A stretch of DNA of 64,000 nucleotides from Tenuibacillus multivorans (GTDB lineage: Bacteria > Bacillota > Bacilli > Bacillales > Alkalibacillaceae): the NCBI RefSeq assembly GCF_900103915.1, contig NZ_FNIG01000007.1, forward strand, positions 1 through 64,000, written 5' to 3'. Position 1 is the first letter of the stretch, and the number at the start of each line of letters is the position of its first letter. The notes beneath the pieces are model-generated. The model ran no database searches, was not told the origin of the DNA, and worked only from the letters and a program-made list of their open reading frames with translations. Shown piece by piece: positions 1-10,674 of this stretch. The position numbers and the translations under genes are program-made.

Positions 1-274
1 GGTTCATCTTAAAAGCCGTGGCCGTGTCTTGATAAGAAGCGCCCGTTTGTTTCATAAAGTTTAATACATTTAGCTTAAATTGAACAGGGTAAACTGTTTT
101 TGAACGCTTTCTCATTAAACCTTCCTCACCCAAAACCTTATAAGCATTCACCCACCTTCTTACTTGCTCCTGATTGGGAACACCATATTTTTTAGCCAGC
201 GAAGTGGAACCCAATGGACCTTCCAAGTATTCTTTTACAATTTTCATTTTGAACTCTTTACTATATTTTGCCAT
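1..274 (-). CDS. IS3-family (IS150-type) transposase OrfA, partial
   Basis: The first 91 residues of a helix-turn-helix protein that runs off the left edge of the window. It begins MAKYSKEFKMKIVKEYLEG and continues with a helix-turn-helix region (STSLAKKYGVPNQEQVRRWV) typical of the OrfA subunit of IS150-type IS3-family transposases, which binds the element's ends. A second helix-turn-helix seems to start at the edge (GASYQDTATAF). The ATG lies just inside an inverted-repeat end. OrfB, which would carry the DDE catalytic residues, is outside the window, so activity cannot be judged. Confidence 0.85.
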   Translation of the reverse strand, partial: MAKYSKEFKMKIVKEYLEGPLGSTSLAKKYGVPNQEQVRRWVNAYKVLGEEGLMRKRSKTVYPVQFKLNVLNFMKQTGASYQDTATAFKMN

Positions 275-281
275 ATAAAAA

Positions 282-327
282 CACCCCAAAAGTTAGATTT
301 TTTACTCTAACTTTTGGGGTGCAGTAC
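282..327. repeat. Left end of IS3-family element with 16-bp hairpin
   Basis: A perfect 16-bp inverted repeat (282-297 with 306-321, CACCCCAAAAGTTAGA) sits directly upstream of the transposase start. Read on the minus strand the end begins near 327 with GGTACTGCACCCC, close to the TGTACTGCACCC end I recall for IS150. The hairpin would form the end proximal to orfA. The exact boundary and any target duplication cannot be fixed without the other end. Confidence 0.6.
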
Positions 328-476
328 CTTTGATGCTCATTTTTCATTTTTATATCAATGTTCATTCGTATTTAGAGTAGTTATTTACACAGGAAAATGC
401 AACTCAATTTTCAAACATACAATAATTATAAAGACCTGCAAAATCACGTGCAAAAACTAATGCAATTTCTACAACC

Positions 477-509
477 AAAAAAGAGCAAATTCCTTATCGG
501 AAAATGCTC
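477..509 (-). terminator. Rho-independent terminator of the small membrane protein gene
   Basis: On the minus strand, GAGCA-TTTTCC pairs with GGAA-TTTGCTC (483-509) and is followed by six T. It lies about 50 bp past the stop of the gene at 559-870. The rest of 328-558 shows no other supported feature. Confidence 0.6.
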
Positions 510-558
510 AGTCTTATTAAACTAACGCCCCCAGTTTGTTGAAGAACAGAAGTAGCTA

Positions 559-870
559 TCATTTACTTTTTTTGTTATATACGATTGCAGTAATTACATT
601 AAGTACAATAGTCACTACAGCAAGTAGGGAAGAAAGGCGAACTACAGCTTTAGAAGTGTCCATAAGCGCCGCCCAATCCTCTATCTTGACTAAGTAATCG
701 TTATATAAAATTTGAAAACATAGCGAGATTACACAGGCACTAATACTTGCAATCGAAAACAAGGCCCATTTTTTGTTATTATCCTTATTATGCCTTGCTA
801 AACTTGCAATAGGCAATATCCATGCAATCAAACCCAGCACAAGGCTTCCTAAATTCAACCAACCATACAT
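559..870 (-). CDS. Small three-helix membrane protein of unknown function
   Basis: A 103-residue protein with three hydrophobic segments (about residues 5-25, 36-57 and 77-96) and a lysine-rich tail, which suggests a small integral membrane protein. The conserved stretch LVKIEDWAALMDTS between helices 2 and 3 resembles uncharacterised Bacillus membrane proteins I recall, but I know no function. The ATG at 870 has a GGGGA-type Shine-Dalgarno 6 nt upstream and the gene ends before a terminator, so it is probably monocistronic. No catalytic motif is visible. Confidence 0.65.
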   Translation of the reverse strand: MYGWLNLGSLVLGLIAWILPIASLARHNKDNNKKWALFSIASISACVISLCFQILYNDYLVKIEDWAALMDTSKAVVRLSSLLAVVTIVLNVITAIVYNKKSK

Positions 871-1130
871 TATAATGTCCCCTTTCTAAATCTAATTCAT
901 ATTCTCTTCGATTATTTTCTTGAGTTTGAAAAAGCCTGTAAGTAACTTCAATTAAGTTAAATTCTACTGTTAGAATAATAATCCTTCTTCCACATAACGG
1001 CCCCGTTAGTCGAATAACGTTATTTAACTTATTTTACCATATAGAAGTTAATTATCCTAACATTCTTTCAATTATTTATTCAATTTGGGGTACAAAAAGC
1101 CTTACATTTTAGACTACAATTTCATATGAA

Positions 1131-1190
1131 ATAAGTAGTTCAATTAGGGGTACAAATTACAATTTTGTACTCCAAAACTGAACTACTTAT
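1131..1190. repeat. 60-bp imperfect palindrome
   Basis: The arms start ATAAGTAGTTCA and end TGAACTACTTAT, with further pairing of GGGGTACAAA against TTTGTACTCC inside. A related motif, CAATTTGGGGTACAAAAA, occurs about 50 bp to the left at 1081. It could be a bidirectional terminator between the flanking minus-strand genes or a degenerate miniature mobile element. No coding potential is seen in 871-1225. Confidence 0.55.
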
Positions 1191-1225
1191 ACTTACGCAT
1201 AGGAGCTTTCTTTATAGATATATTT

Positions 1226-1621
1226 TTAATTGATTAATTTTTGAGCTTCATGTAAATGAAATGACCGAACTGTTCGAGGTAGAAATCTGCGGATCTCGTC
1301 CTCGTTAAATCCTACTTGCAAGCGTTTTTCATCAACCATGATTGGTCTTTTTAAAATAGCAGGATTTTCTTGAATCAACGTGTATAAATCTTCCATTGTT
1401 AACTGGTTAATATCAACATCCAGTTCCTGAAATACTTTTGAACGCTTTGAAATAATTTCTCCCGTCCCATCTTCAGTTAAGCGTAATATTTCTTTTATCT
1501 CATCTATCGAAATCGTCTCAGAAAATAAATTTCGTTCTTTAAACGGAATTTCATTCTCTTGAAACCATGCTTTTGCCTTTCTACAGGATGTACAACTTGG
1601 TGTTACAAAAAGGGTTACCAT
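1226..1621 (-). CDS. spx: Spx-type transcriptional regulator
   Basis: A 131-residue ArsC/Spx-family protein, the normal length for Spx. The N-terminal redox switch CTSCRKA (Cys10-x-x-Cys13) is intact, as are the ArsC-like core ([27 protein letters not shown]) and the C-terminal [11 protein letters not shown] segment. Spx binds the alpha C-terminal domain of RNA polymerase and reprograms transcription under disulfide stress. The start is supported by a GAGGTGA Shine-Dalgarno. It stands alone rather than beside mecA/yjbE, so it could be either the main Spx or a paralogue. Its position next to the quinone-stress genes fits a thiol-stress role. Confidence 0.88.
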   Translation of the reverse strand: MVTLFVTPSCTSCRKAKAWFQENEIPFKERNLFSETISIDEIKEILRLTEDGTGEIISKRSKVFQELDVDINQLTMEDLYTLIQENPAILKRPIMVDEKRLQVGFNEDEIRRFLPRTVRSFHLHEAQKLIN

Positions 1622-1775
1622 TAAATCACCTCAATTTCTTAATTAAACCTAACCATTTCCTAAATAAAAGGCTTCCATTTGTAGATTAAGAAAGGCTAAA
1701 TTTTCGCTCTCTAATACTTGACTCTTATAATAGGAATTGAGAAAACACACAATAAATGTAACCATTTAACAATTT

Positions 1776-2762
1776 TTAATCTTCATATACCTTATCAAAT
1801 TCTTTTGTACTTCTTACTGTATCAATTGGGCGAACTATCCTTTCTATCTCTGTACGTTTAGGCTCTAAGAATGGAGGTAATGATAATTTTTCTCCAAGCG
1901 TTTCATAAGGTTCATCTCCCATAAAACCAGGGCCATCTGTAGCAAACTCAAATAAAATCTGTGGTGCAACTCTGGCGTATAACGACTCAAAGAAGTGACG
2001 ATCTACATAACCGGATGTAGGGAAATCAAAACGACTCATCCGCTCAATCCACTCTTCTAAGACTGCGCGATCCTCAACGCGGAATGCTGCATGATGCACG
2101 GTTCCAAATCCTTGGCGTGCAGGTGGTAGAACCGTATTTTTTTCAACATAGATTTGCGCACCATTGCCACCTTCACCAACTTCAAACAAATGCAATGATC
2201 CTTCCTGTGCAATTTCTTTAAATAGAAGTACTTTTTCTAATACTTCTTTAAAATAATCAAACTGGTCAATGCGCACATGAATTGGCCCTAATCCTGTAAT
2301 CGCATATTCTAAAGGTACTGGCCCTTTTTGCCATGGTGTACCCGAAGCAACCCCATTATTATTTTCATCAGAAATCAATTGATATTGTTGATCGTCAAAA
2401 TCAACAAAAGATAATGTCTTTACACCAAAAGTTTCTTTAATCCCTGTATGTTTCACTTCCAATCGATCGAAACGTTTTACCCAATATTCTAATGCTTCAT
2501 CTGTTGGAACACGGAAAGATGTTTTGAAAATTTCATTCGTTCCATGCTCACCTTTAGGAATTCCTGGGAAATCAAAAAATGTCATATCGGTTCCCGCATT
2601 ACCCTTATCATCTGCGAAAAACAGGTGATACGTTTGAATATCATCCTGGTTAACTGTTTTCTTAACTAAACGCATTCCTAAAACATAAGTGAAAAATTCA
2701 TAGTTCTTTTCTGCACTGCTAGTAATAGCCGTTACATGGTGCATTCCTTTTAATTGATTCAT
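1776..2762 (-). CDS. mhqO: Ring-cleaving dioxygenase of the VOC family (MhqO/MhqA type)
   Basis: A 328-residue vicinal-oxygen-chelate protein with two glyoxalase-like halves: one starts at GMHHVTAITSSAEKN, the other near residue 155 (ITGLGPIHVRID) with metal-ligand-like histidines in FGTVHHAAFRV. This length and the GMHHVTAI start match the Bacillus catechol-2,3-dioxygenase-like enzymes MhqA/MhqO, which detoxify quinones and hydroquinones. It lies directly downstream of an MhqR-type repressor gene and has its own promoter with an MhqR-like operator at 2824-2841. The ATG has a GGAGGG Shine-Dalgarno. Which Mhq paralogue it matches best cannot be decided here. Confidence 0.82.
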   Translation of the reverse strand: MNQLKGMHHVTAITSSAEKNYEFFTYVLGMRLVKKTVNQDDIQTYHLFFADDKGNAGTDMTFFDFPGIPKGEHGTNEIFKTSFRVPTDEALEYWVKRFDRLEVKHTGIKETFGVKTLSFVDFDDQQYQLISDENNNGVASGTPWQKGPVPLEYAITGLGPIHVRIDQFDYFKEVLEKVLLFKEIAQEGSLHLFEVGEGGNGAQIYVEKNTVLPPARQGFGTVHHAAFRVEDRAVLEEWIERMSRFDFPTSGYVDRHFFESLYARVAPQILFEFATDGPGFMGDEPYETLGEKLSLPPFLEPKRTEIERIVRPIDTVRSTKEFDKVYED

Positions 2763-2819
2763 TTATATCCCTCCAAAAAACCCAATTTTTAATCTAAATC
2801 AAATCAATTACATCCAATT

Positions 2820-2848
2820 CATATATTACTAATCCGAGATAATTGCAA
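2820..2848 (-). promoter_or_regulatory. mhqO promoter with MhqR-like operator in the spacer
   Basis: On the minus strand -35 TTGCAA (2843-2848) and -10 TATATG (2820-2825) are 17 bp apart. The spacer carries TATCTCGGATTAGTAATA (2824-2841), which matches 14 of 18 positions of the MhqR operator TATCTCGAATTCGAGATA as I recall it from B. subtilis. Confidence 0.55.
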
Positions 2849-2854
2849 AAAAAA

Positions 2855-3310
2855 TTAGATACCCTTTGCATAGTATCCTAATTTTTTTAATTGTTGAATC
2901 ATGGTCTCTTTCTCATTAGTGTCTAAACCAGCTAAAATCTGTTGGATTGCCATTTTGTGTTTAGGAAAGATGTCATCCATTAAATCCTTACCTTCTGATG
3001 TTATGGCTGCAAAGGTGATTCTACGATCTGTTGGACAAGGTTTTCTCATTATAAAGTTTTTCTTCTCTAACTTATCCACCACATACGTAATACTACTACT
3101 AGCAATCAATACTTTTTCACCAATTTTTTGTATTGGTTGATCACCTTTATTGTAAATCAACTCAAGAACAGCAAATTCAGTTGGGTTTAGTCCTAGACAT
3201 TTTATATCTTCTAAAACACGTTTTTCGATTGCATCTAAAGTTCGGGTTAAAACAATAAATAACTTTAGAGATAATTCTTCCTCTTGTTGAAGTTTGGTCT
3301 GATCATTCAT
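2855..3310 (-). CDS. mhqR: MarR-family repressor, MhqR-like
   Basis: A 151-residue winged-helix MarR regulator. Recognition-helix and wing features are visible in IGEKVLIASSSITYVVDKLEKK and in the DRR motif of CPTDRRITFAAITSEGKDL. The stretch LNPTEFAVLELIYNKGDQPIQKIGEKV closely resembles B. subtilis MhqR, which senses methylhydroquinone and catechols through a thiol. The start was set at 3310, where GGGGGGTG lies 7 nt upstream; an ATG 24 bp earlier has no ribosome binding site. Operators overlap its own promoter, which predicts autorepression, and operators precede both adjacent enzyme genes. Confidence 0.82.
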   Translation of the reverse strand: MNDQTKLQQEEELSLKLFIVLTRTLDAIEKRVLEDIKCLGLNPTEFAVLELIYNKGDQPIQKIGEKVLIASSSITYVVDKLEKKNFIMRKPCPTDRRITFAAITSEGKDLMDDIFPKHKMAIQQILAGLDTNEKETMIQQLKKLGYYAKGI

Positions 3311-3332
3311 GAATAAACACCCCCCTAAATAC

Positions 3333-3441
3333 ATCCCGAAATCGAGATATTTATCTAATAAACTACTATGTTTTGAATTAATTTATCTCGAATTCGTATA
3401 TCTTTAATTAATAGTATTGCATGATATTTTTAAAATGTCAA
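3333..3441 (-). promoter_or_regulatory. mhqR promoter with two MhqR-like operators
   Basis: A sigma-A promoter reads TTGACA (3436-3441), 17 bp, AATACT (3413-3418). Two operator-like dyads follow: ATCTCGAATTCGTATA at 3385-3400, in the early transcribed region, and ATCTCGATTTCGGGAT (minus strand, 3333-3348) just before the Shine-Dalgarno. Each keeps one perfect half of the recalled operator. Confidence 0.65.
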
Positions 3442-3508
3442 TTATTTAATAAGATAATTTCCATAAACAATTAGAAAATCTTGTATCAACCCGGTTTGTA
3501 CATTAAAT

Positions 3509-3546
3509 AAATAACCACCCTAATGTTTTTAATAAGGATGGTTATT
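3509..3546 (-). terminator. Terminator of the SDR gene
   Basis: AATAACCATCCTTA pairs with TTAGGGTGGTTATT on the minus strand, about 60 bp past the stop of the dehydrogenase gene. The U-tract is short. Confidence 0.55.
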
Positions 3547-3608
3547 CAAGAAATTTTTTAACTTATGTTCTAAAAATCAGAATGTTTTTTTCGTTGTTAT
3601 ATTAATAC

Positions 3609-4364
3609 TTATAACGCTCCCATACCACCGTCAACTCTATACTGAACTCCAGTGATAAACGTGCTTTCATCAGAAGCAAGGAATAAAACTAAATTAGCAA
3701 TGTCATCTGATTCACCATATCGACCTAATGGAATGCTTTGTGCTAATGTTTCCTGTTCCGTTTCCAATCCTTCTTCTAATGAACGCATCATTCTAGTATT
3801 AACTGGTGATGGGTGAACTGAATTCACACGTACATTAGCATTGGCTACTTCAATAGCTGATGCTTTTGTTAATCCAACTACTGCGTGTTTCGAGGCAATA
3901 TATGGTGATACACCAGGACTACCGCTTAATCCAGCTACTGATGAAGTGTTGATCACACTGCCATAACCCTGTTTAGTCATAACTGGCAATACATATTTCA
4001 AGCCTAAAAATGAGCCGCGTACATTGACATTAATTACTTTATCGAATTCCTCCATTTTTTGATCCACAAGAGGCGCTACATTTCCTTCAATTCCTGCATT
4101 GTTAAAGAACACATCAATTTTACCAAAATGCTCAACTGCTTTATTAACATAGTTTTCAACATCAGTTTCTTTTGAAACGTCTGCTTGAACTGTGAGTACC
4201 TCACCTGAAGAGTCAAGTTCTTCTTTAACTTTTTGAAGTGAATCTTCAAATAAATCGACTAAAACAACTTTAGCTCCCTCTTTTAGGAATCTTTCTGCTG
4301 TTACTTTACCGATGCCTCCTACTCCACCTGTAATGACTGCAACTTTCCCTGATAGTCTGTCCAT
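3609..4364 (-). CDS. Short-chain dehydrogenase/reductase under MhqR-like control
   Basis: A 251-residue classical SDR. The NAD(P)-binding motif TGGVGGIG is at residues 12-19, the NNAG structural motif near 89-92, the catalytic Ser in INTSSVAGLSG and the Tyr/Lys pair in YIASK. Asp at the end of the second beta strand (VVLVDLF) suggests NAD rather than NADP. The C-terminal GVQYRVDGGM is also typical. The substrate is unknown; the operator upstream suggests reduction of quinones or reactive carbonyls. The start has an AGGAGGT Shine-Dalgarno. It is transcribed separately from mhqR. Confidence 0.8.
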   Translation of the reverse strand: MDRLSGKVAVITGGVGGIGKVTAERFLKEGAKVVLVDLFEDSLQKVKEELDSSGEVLTVQADVSKETDVENYVNKAVEHFGKIDVFFNNAGIEGNVAPLVDQKMEEFDKVINVNVRGSFLGLKYVLPVMTKQGYGSVINTSSVAGLSGSPGVSPYIASKHAVVGLTKASAIEVANANVRVNSVHPSPVNTRMMRSLEEGLETEQETLAQSIPLGRYGESDDIANLVLFLASDESTFITGVQYRVDGGMGAL

Positions 4365-4382
4365 GGTATTACCTCCTATATT

Positions 4383-4459
4383 TTATCTTAATTAAAGTAT
4401 CTCTATTTCGAGATACCTTAATTTAAGATAATTATAAACCCGTCATTTTAATTTTGCAA
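4383..4459 (-). promoter_or_regulatory. SDR promoter with extended MhqR-like palindrome
   Basis: The promoter reads TTGCAA (4454-4459), 17 bp, TATAAT (4431-4436). Just downstream, TATCTCTATTTCGAGATA (4398-4415) matches the recalled MhqR operator at 16 of 18 positions. It is the core of a roughly 49-bp imperfect palindrome (4383-4431) whose outer arms are ATCTTAATTAAAG-like; one outer arm is repeated near 4472. Confidence 0.7.
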
Positions 4460-4604
4460 AAGAGATGCTTATCTTAATTAAAGAAAAACTTTGTCATATC
4501 TAACACACTCTTAAGGTGGAACAAAAAAGTTTCTTTATACACCTTTAAAGAAGCATAAGGATTGACGAGTCGCAAATGAGGTACAAATGTTTTATAATGT
4601 AAAA

Positions 4605-4638
4605 AACCCCCGCCACAAACACTGTTGTGGCGGGGGTT
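4605..4638 (-). terminator. Terminator of the suf operon
   Basis: A 14-bp GC-rich stem (AACCCCCGCCACAA with its complement) is followed on the minus strand by TTTTTT. It lies 8 bp past the sufB stop. Confidence 0.9.
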
Positions 4639-4645
4639 AAGGAAG

Positions 4646-6043
4646 TTAACCTATACTACCTTCCATTTCGAATTTTATGAGTCGATTCATTTCAACTGCA
4701 TATTCCATTGGAAGTTCTTTTGTAAATGGTTCAATGAAGCCCATTACGATCATTTCTGTTGCTTCTTCTTCAGAAATACCGCGGCTCATAAGATAGAATA
4801 ACTGTTCTTCAGATACTTTTGATACTTTTGCTTCGTGTTCTAATGAAATGTTTTCATTTTTTATTTCGTTGTAAGGAATTGTGTCTGACGTTGATTCGTT
4901 ATCCATAATTAATGTGTCACATTCAATATTAGAACGTGCACCGTCAGCCTTCCTACCAAAGTCTACTATACCTCGGTAAGTAACTTTACCGCCCTGTTTA
5001 GAAATGGATTTAGACACGATAGTTGATGACGTATTTGGTGCTAAGTGATGCATTTTCGCGCCGGCATCTTGGTGCTGACCTTTACCAGCTAACGCGATAG
5101 AAAGTGTTGTACCACGTGCACCTTCACCTTTTAGAATTACGGATGGATATTTCATCGTTAACTTAGAGCCTAAGTTACCGTCGATCCACTCCATCGTCCC
5201 GTTAGCGTCAGCTGAAGCACGTTTTGTAACTAGGTTATAAACGTTGTTTGCCCAGTTTTGAATCGTTGTATAACGGCAGTACGCATCTTTTTTAACAAAT
5301 ATTTCAACTACCGCACTGTGTAGTGAGTTTGTTGTATAAACTGGTGCAGTACAACCCTCTACATAGTGAACGGAAGAACCTTCATCTGCAATGATTAACG
5401 TACGTTCAAATTGACCCATATTCTCAGAGTTAATACGGAAGTACGCTTGTAGTGGTGTTTCCACTTTTGTATTTTTCGGTACATAGATGAAAGAACCACC
5501 TGACCATACTGCAGAGTTCAATGCTGCGAATTTGTTGTCGGAAGCTGGAATTAGTTTTCCGAAATGTTCACGGAAAATATCTTCATTTTCTTTTAGTGCT
5601 GTATCAGTATCTTTGAACACAACACCCATTTCTTCTAATTCTTTTTCCATGTTGTGATAAACAACTTCTGACTCATACTGAGCTGATACACCAGCCAGAT
5701 ATTTTTGTTCTGCCTCTGGAATACCTAAGCGATCAAACGTTTGTTTAATCTCTTCAGGTACTTCATCCCAAGAACGTTGAGATGCCTCAGAAGGTTTAAC
5801 ATAATAAGTGATTTCATCAAAATCAAGCTCCGCTAAGTCTCCGCCCCATTGAGGCATTGGCTTACTGTAGAATTGTTCTAAAGATTTTAAGCGGAAGTCT
5901 AGCATCCATTCCGGTTCATCTTTCTGCTTAGAAATTTCACGCACAACTTTTTCTGTTAGGCCACGTTCTGTACGGAAAATCGACACGTCGCGATCATGGA
6001 AACCATATTTGTAATCGCCGATTTCAGGTGCCTTTTTAGCCAT
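4646..6043 (-). CDS. sufB: Fe-S cluster assembly scaffold SufB
   Basis: A 465-residue SufB, the usual length. It forms the SufBC2D scaffold on which Fe-S clusters are built in the cytoplasm. Visible conserved stretches are [16 protein letters not shown] at the N terminus, [23 protein letters not shown] (the SUF beta-helix core with a conserved Cys), [11 protein letters not shown], and the C-terminal [17 protein letters not shown]. Last gene of sufCDSUB, 42 bp after sufU, ending at a strong terminator. Start supported by AAAGGAGGGG. Confidence 0.97.
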   Translation of the reverse strand: MAKKAPEIGDYKYGFHDRDVSIFRTERGLTEKVVREISKQKDEPEWMLDFRLKSLEQFYSKPMPQWGGDLAELDFDEITYYVKPSEASQRSWDEVPEEIKQTFDRLGIPEAEQKYLAGVSAQYESEVVYHNMEKELEEMGVVFKDTDTALKENEDIFREHFGKLIPASDNKFAALNSAVWSGGSFIYVPKNTKVETPLQAYFRINSENMGQFERTLIIADEGSSVHYVEGCTAPVYTTNSLHSAVVEIFVKKDAYCRYTTIQNWANNVYNLVTKRASADANGTMEWIDGNLGSKLTMKYPSVILKGEGARGTTLSIALAGKGQHQDAGAKMHHLAPNTSSTIVSKSISKQGGKVTYRGIVDFGRKADGARSNIECDTLIMDNESTSDTIPYNEIKNENISLEHEAKVSKVSEEQLFYLMSRGISEEEATEMIVMGFIEPFTKELPMEYAVEMNRLIKFEMEGSIG

Positions 6044-6085
6044 GGTGATACCCCTCCTTTAATATAATTAAATCCAAAATCCTAA

Positions 6086-9046
<2,961 letters not shown>

Positions 9047-9066
9047 CCCTATTACCTCCTATCAAG

Positions 9067-9852
9067 TTACGCGTTTTGGCCAATTGTTTCGTCTTCGATA
9101 CCTAATTCTTCTTTAATCCAGTCATAACCTTCAGCTTCTAAGCGTTCAGCTAACTCAGGTCCACCAGATTTAACAACGCGACCTTGCATCATGACGTGTA
9201 CATGATCTGGCGTAATATAATCAAGTAAACGCTGATAGTGTGTAATGATTAGGCAACCAAATTCTTCGTTACGCATTTTGTTGATCCCTTTAGATACAAC
9301 TTTTAATGCGTCGATATCTAGACCAGAGTCAATCTCATCTAAGATTGCCATAGCTGGTTCTAACATCATTAGCTGAAGAATTTCGTTACGTTTTTTCTCA
9401 CCACCGGAGAAACCTTCATTTAAGTAACGTTGTGCCATGTTTTTATCAATTTCTAAGTAGTCCATTGTTTCGTCCATTTTTTTGATGAACTGCATTAATG
9501 GAATTTCATCGCCTTCTTCACGTAGTGAATTAATGGATGAACGTAAGAAGTCAGAGGTTGTTACACCACTAATTTCACTTGGGTATTGCATTGCTAGGAA
9601 TAAACCTGCTTGAGCACGTTCGTCTACTTCCATTTCTAAAACGTCTTCACCATCTAATAATATAGAACCTTTTGTTACTTCATATTTCGGATGACCCATA
9701 ACTGCACTAGCTAAAGTTGATTTACCAGTACCATTTGGTCCCATAACCGCGTGGAATTCTCCACCTTTAATGGTTAGATTAACTCCTTTCAAGATTTCTA
9801 GTCCTTCAATTTCAACATGAAGATCTTTGATTTCTAATGTTGATCCTGCCAT
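9067..9852 (-). CDS. sufC: Fe-S assembly ATPase SufC
   Basis: A 261-residue soluble ABC ATPase. Walker A is GPNGTGKST (about residues 38-46), the signature FSGGEKKR, and Walker B AILDEIDSGLD. It powers conformational change of SufB-SufD. First gene of the operon; Shine-Dalgarno GGAGGT upstream of the ATG. The sufCDSUB order is that of B. subtilis. Confidence 0.97.
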   Translation of the reverse strand: MAGSTLEIKDLHVEIEGLEILKGVNLTIKGGEFHAVMGPNGTGKSTLASAVMGHPKYEVTKGSILLDGEDVLEMEVDERAQAGLFLAMQYPSEISGVTTSDFLRSSINSLREEGDEIPLMQFIKKMDETMDYLEIDKNMAQRYLNEGFSGGEKKRNEILQLMMLEPAMAILDEIDSGLDIDALKVVSKGINKMRNEEFGCLIITHYQRLLDYITPDHVHVMMQGRVVKSGGPELAERLEAEGYDWIKEELGIEDETIGQNA

Positions 9853-9899
9853 ATTAATACCTCCATTTTTGTATATTAAAATTGATGGTCATTCTCAAT

Positions 9900-9942
9900 T
9901 TATTCTCATTATAATTTTATAACATTTACAAACTATATTCAA
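9900..9942 (-). promoter_or_regulatory. suf operon promoter with Fur/PerR-like box
   Basis: The promoter reads TTGAAT (9937-9942), 17 bp, TAAAAT (9914-9919) on the minus strand. Directly downstream, TTATAATGAGAATAA (9900-9914) matches 13 of 15 positions of the PerR/Fur-type 7-1-7 box. Iron or peroxide control is an inference. Confidence 0.45.
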
Positions 9943-10033
9943 CTTATACAATAAGAATAACCATACAGTCTACACCTATTCCATTATATAAAAAAATTTG
10001 TAACATTTAAACGAAAAGCCTTTATAAAAGAAA

Positions 10034-10170
10034 AGCGCAATCGCCCGTTTATCGACGCAGTGACTGGACCGAACGAACTGAGATAAAGGAAACACGACGA
10101 GCTTTTGAGTCGATGTTGACTTATCGTAGGGCCGTTTGGGAAGTCACCCAGTCGTTGGGCGCATTGCGCT
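10034..10170. repeat. Structured intergenic element of about 137 bp
   Basis: The ends are complementary: AGCGCAATCGCCC at 10034 pairs with GGGCGCATTGCGCT at 10157. Inside, GTGACTGG can pair with the CCAGTC/AGTCAC region near 10141. The GC content is clearly higher than the flanks. It resembles, from memory, mobile-type intergenic repeats scattered in Bacillus genomes. No other copy is seen in this window and no protein is encoded. Confidence 0.5.
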
Positions 10171-10203
10171 GGACAATACACGAGAAAGACCAGTTCATTG
10201 CAT

Positions 10204-10247
10204 AAAAAAATCCATTGCCACATGGTTTATGGCAATGGATTTTTTCA
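10204..10247. terminator. Bidirectional terminator-like hairpin
   Basis: AATCCATTGCCA pairs with TGGCAATGGATT, with a T-run on the plus side and an A-run on the minus side. It sits between the structured element and the met operon end and can serve either strand. Confidence 0.65.
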
Positions 10248-10286
10248 TTTACACTTTAACCTTGGCAATAATCCAAGTTTTCTTTA

Positions 10287-10439
10287 TTAACGATGTAATA
10301 AATGATCGATTTCAGCTACCATTTGTCGACTCTTCTTATAGCTTTGTTCACGTTTGCGTTCAATTTGCATACGTTTGTCAAGTCTCTGACTGTACTCTCT
10401 ATACCCGATGCCGTGCGATTGTTGCATCGCCTTCTCCAT
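10287..10439 (-). CDS. Possible small charged protein, start unclear
   Basis: A frame of 50 codons from the ATG at 10439 ends ...VAEIDHLLHR and is rich in Lys, Arg, Glu and Gln (RMQIERKREQSYKKSR), giving a helical look. The frame stays open and protein-like for about 80 bases further upstream (KYFERDDFVIFNDISL) but holds no ATG, GTG or TTG start there, while a good AAAGGG site precedes that part. Either it starts at a rare codon, is a remnant, or is spurious. I do not recognise a family. Confidence 0.3.
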   Translation of the reverse strand: MEKAMQQSHGIGYREYSQRLDKRMQIERKREQSYKKSRQMVAEIDHLLHR

Positions 10440-10572
10440 CTCGCTTGTGTACGTCAGACTTATGTCATTAAAAATAACAAAATCATCCCTTTCAAAATAT
10501 TTAACACAAATATAATGATATCACGATATAAGTTTCTGAGAAAATCGCGTGAATGATTATTAATCAAACTCA

Positions 10573-10611
10573 AAAGGGATATGAGTAAGTGAAGCTCACT
10601 CATATCCCTTT
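10573..10611 (-). terminator. Terminator of metNPQ
   Basis: A 14-bp stem (AAAGGGATATGAGT and its complement, 11-nt loop) lies about 65 bp past the metQ stop; the T-tract is modest. Confidence 0.7.
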
Positions 10612-10674
10612 GATTTATCATTTATCGCATATCCTCTCGTATAGATGGAATAGGTCTATATCTGATAAAAAGTC

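Noticed and set aside
2855-3334. Longer start for the MhqR-like gene at 3334
   Set aside because: The extra codons overlap an operator and have no Shine-Dalgarno; the ATG at 3310 has an excellent one.
10136-10556. Two plus-strand reading frames of about 80-110 codons
   Set aside because: They run through the structured repeat, a terminator and the antisense of the small charged frame; composition is not protein-like and no ribosome binding site is present.
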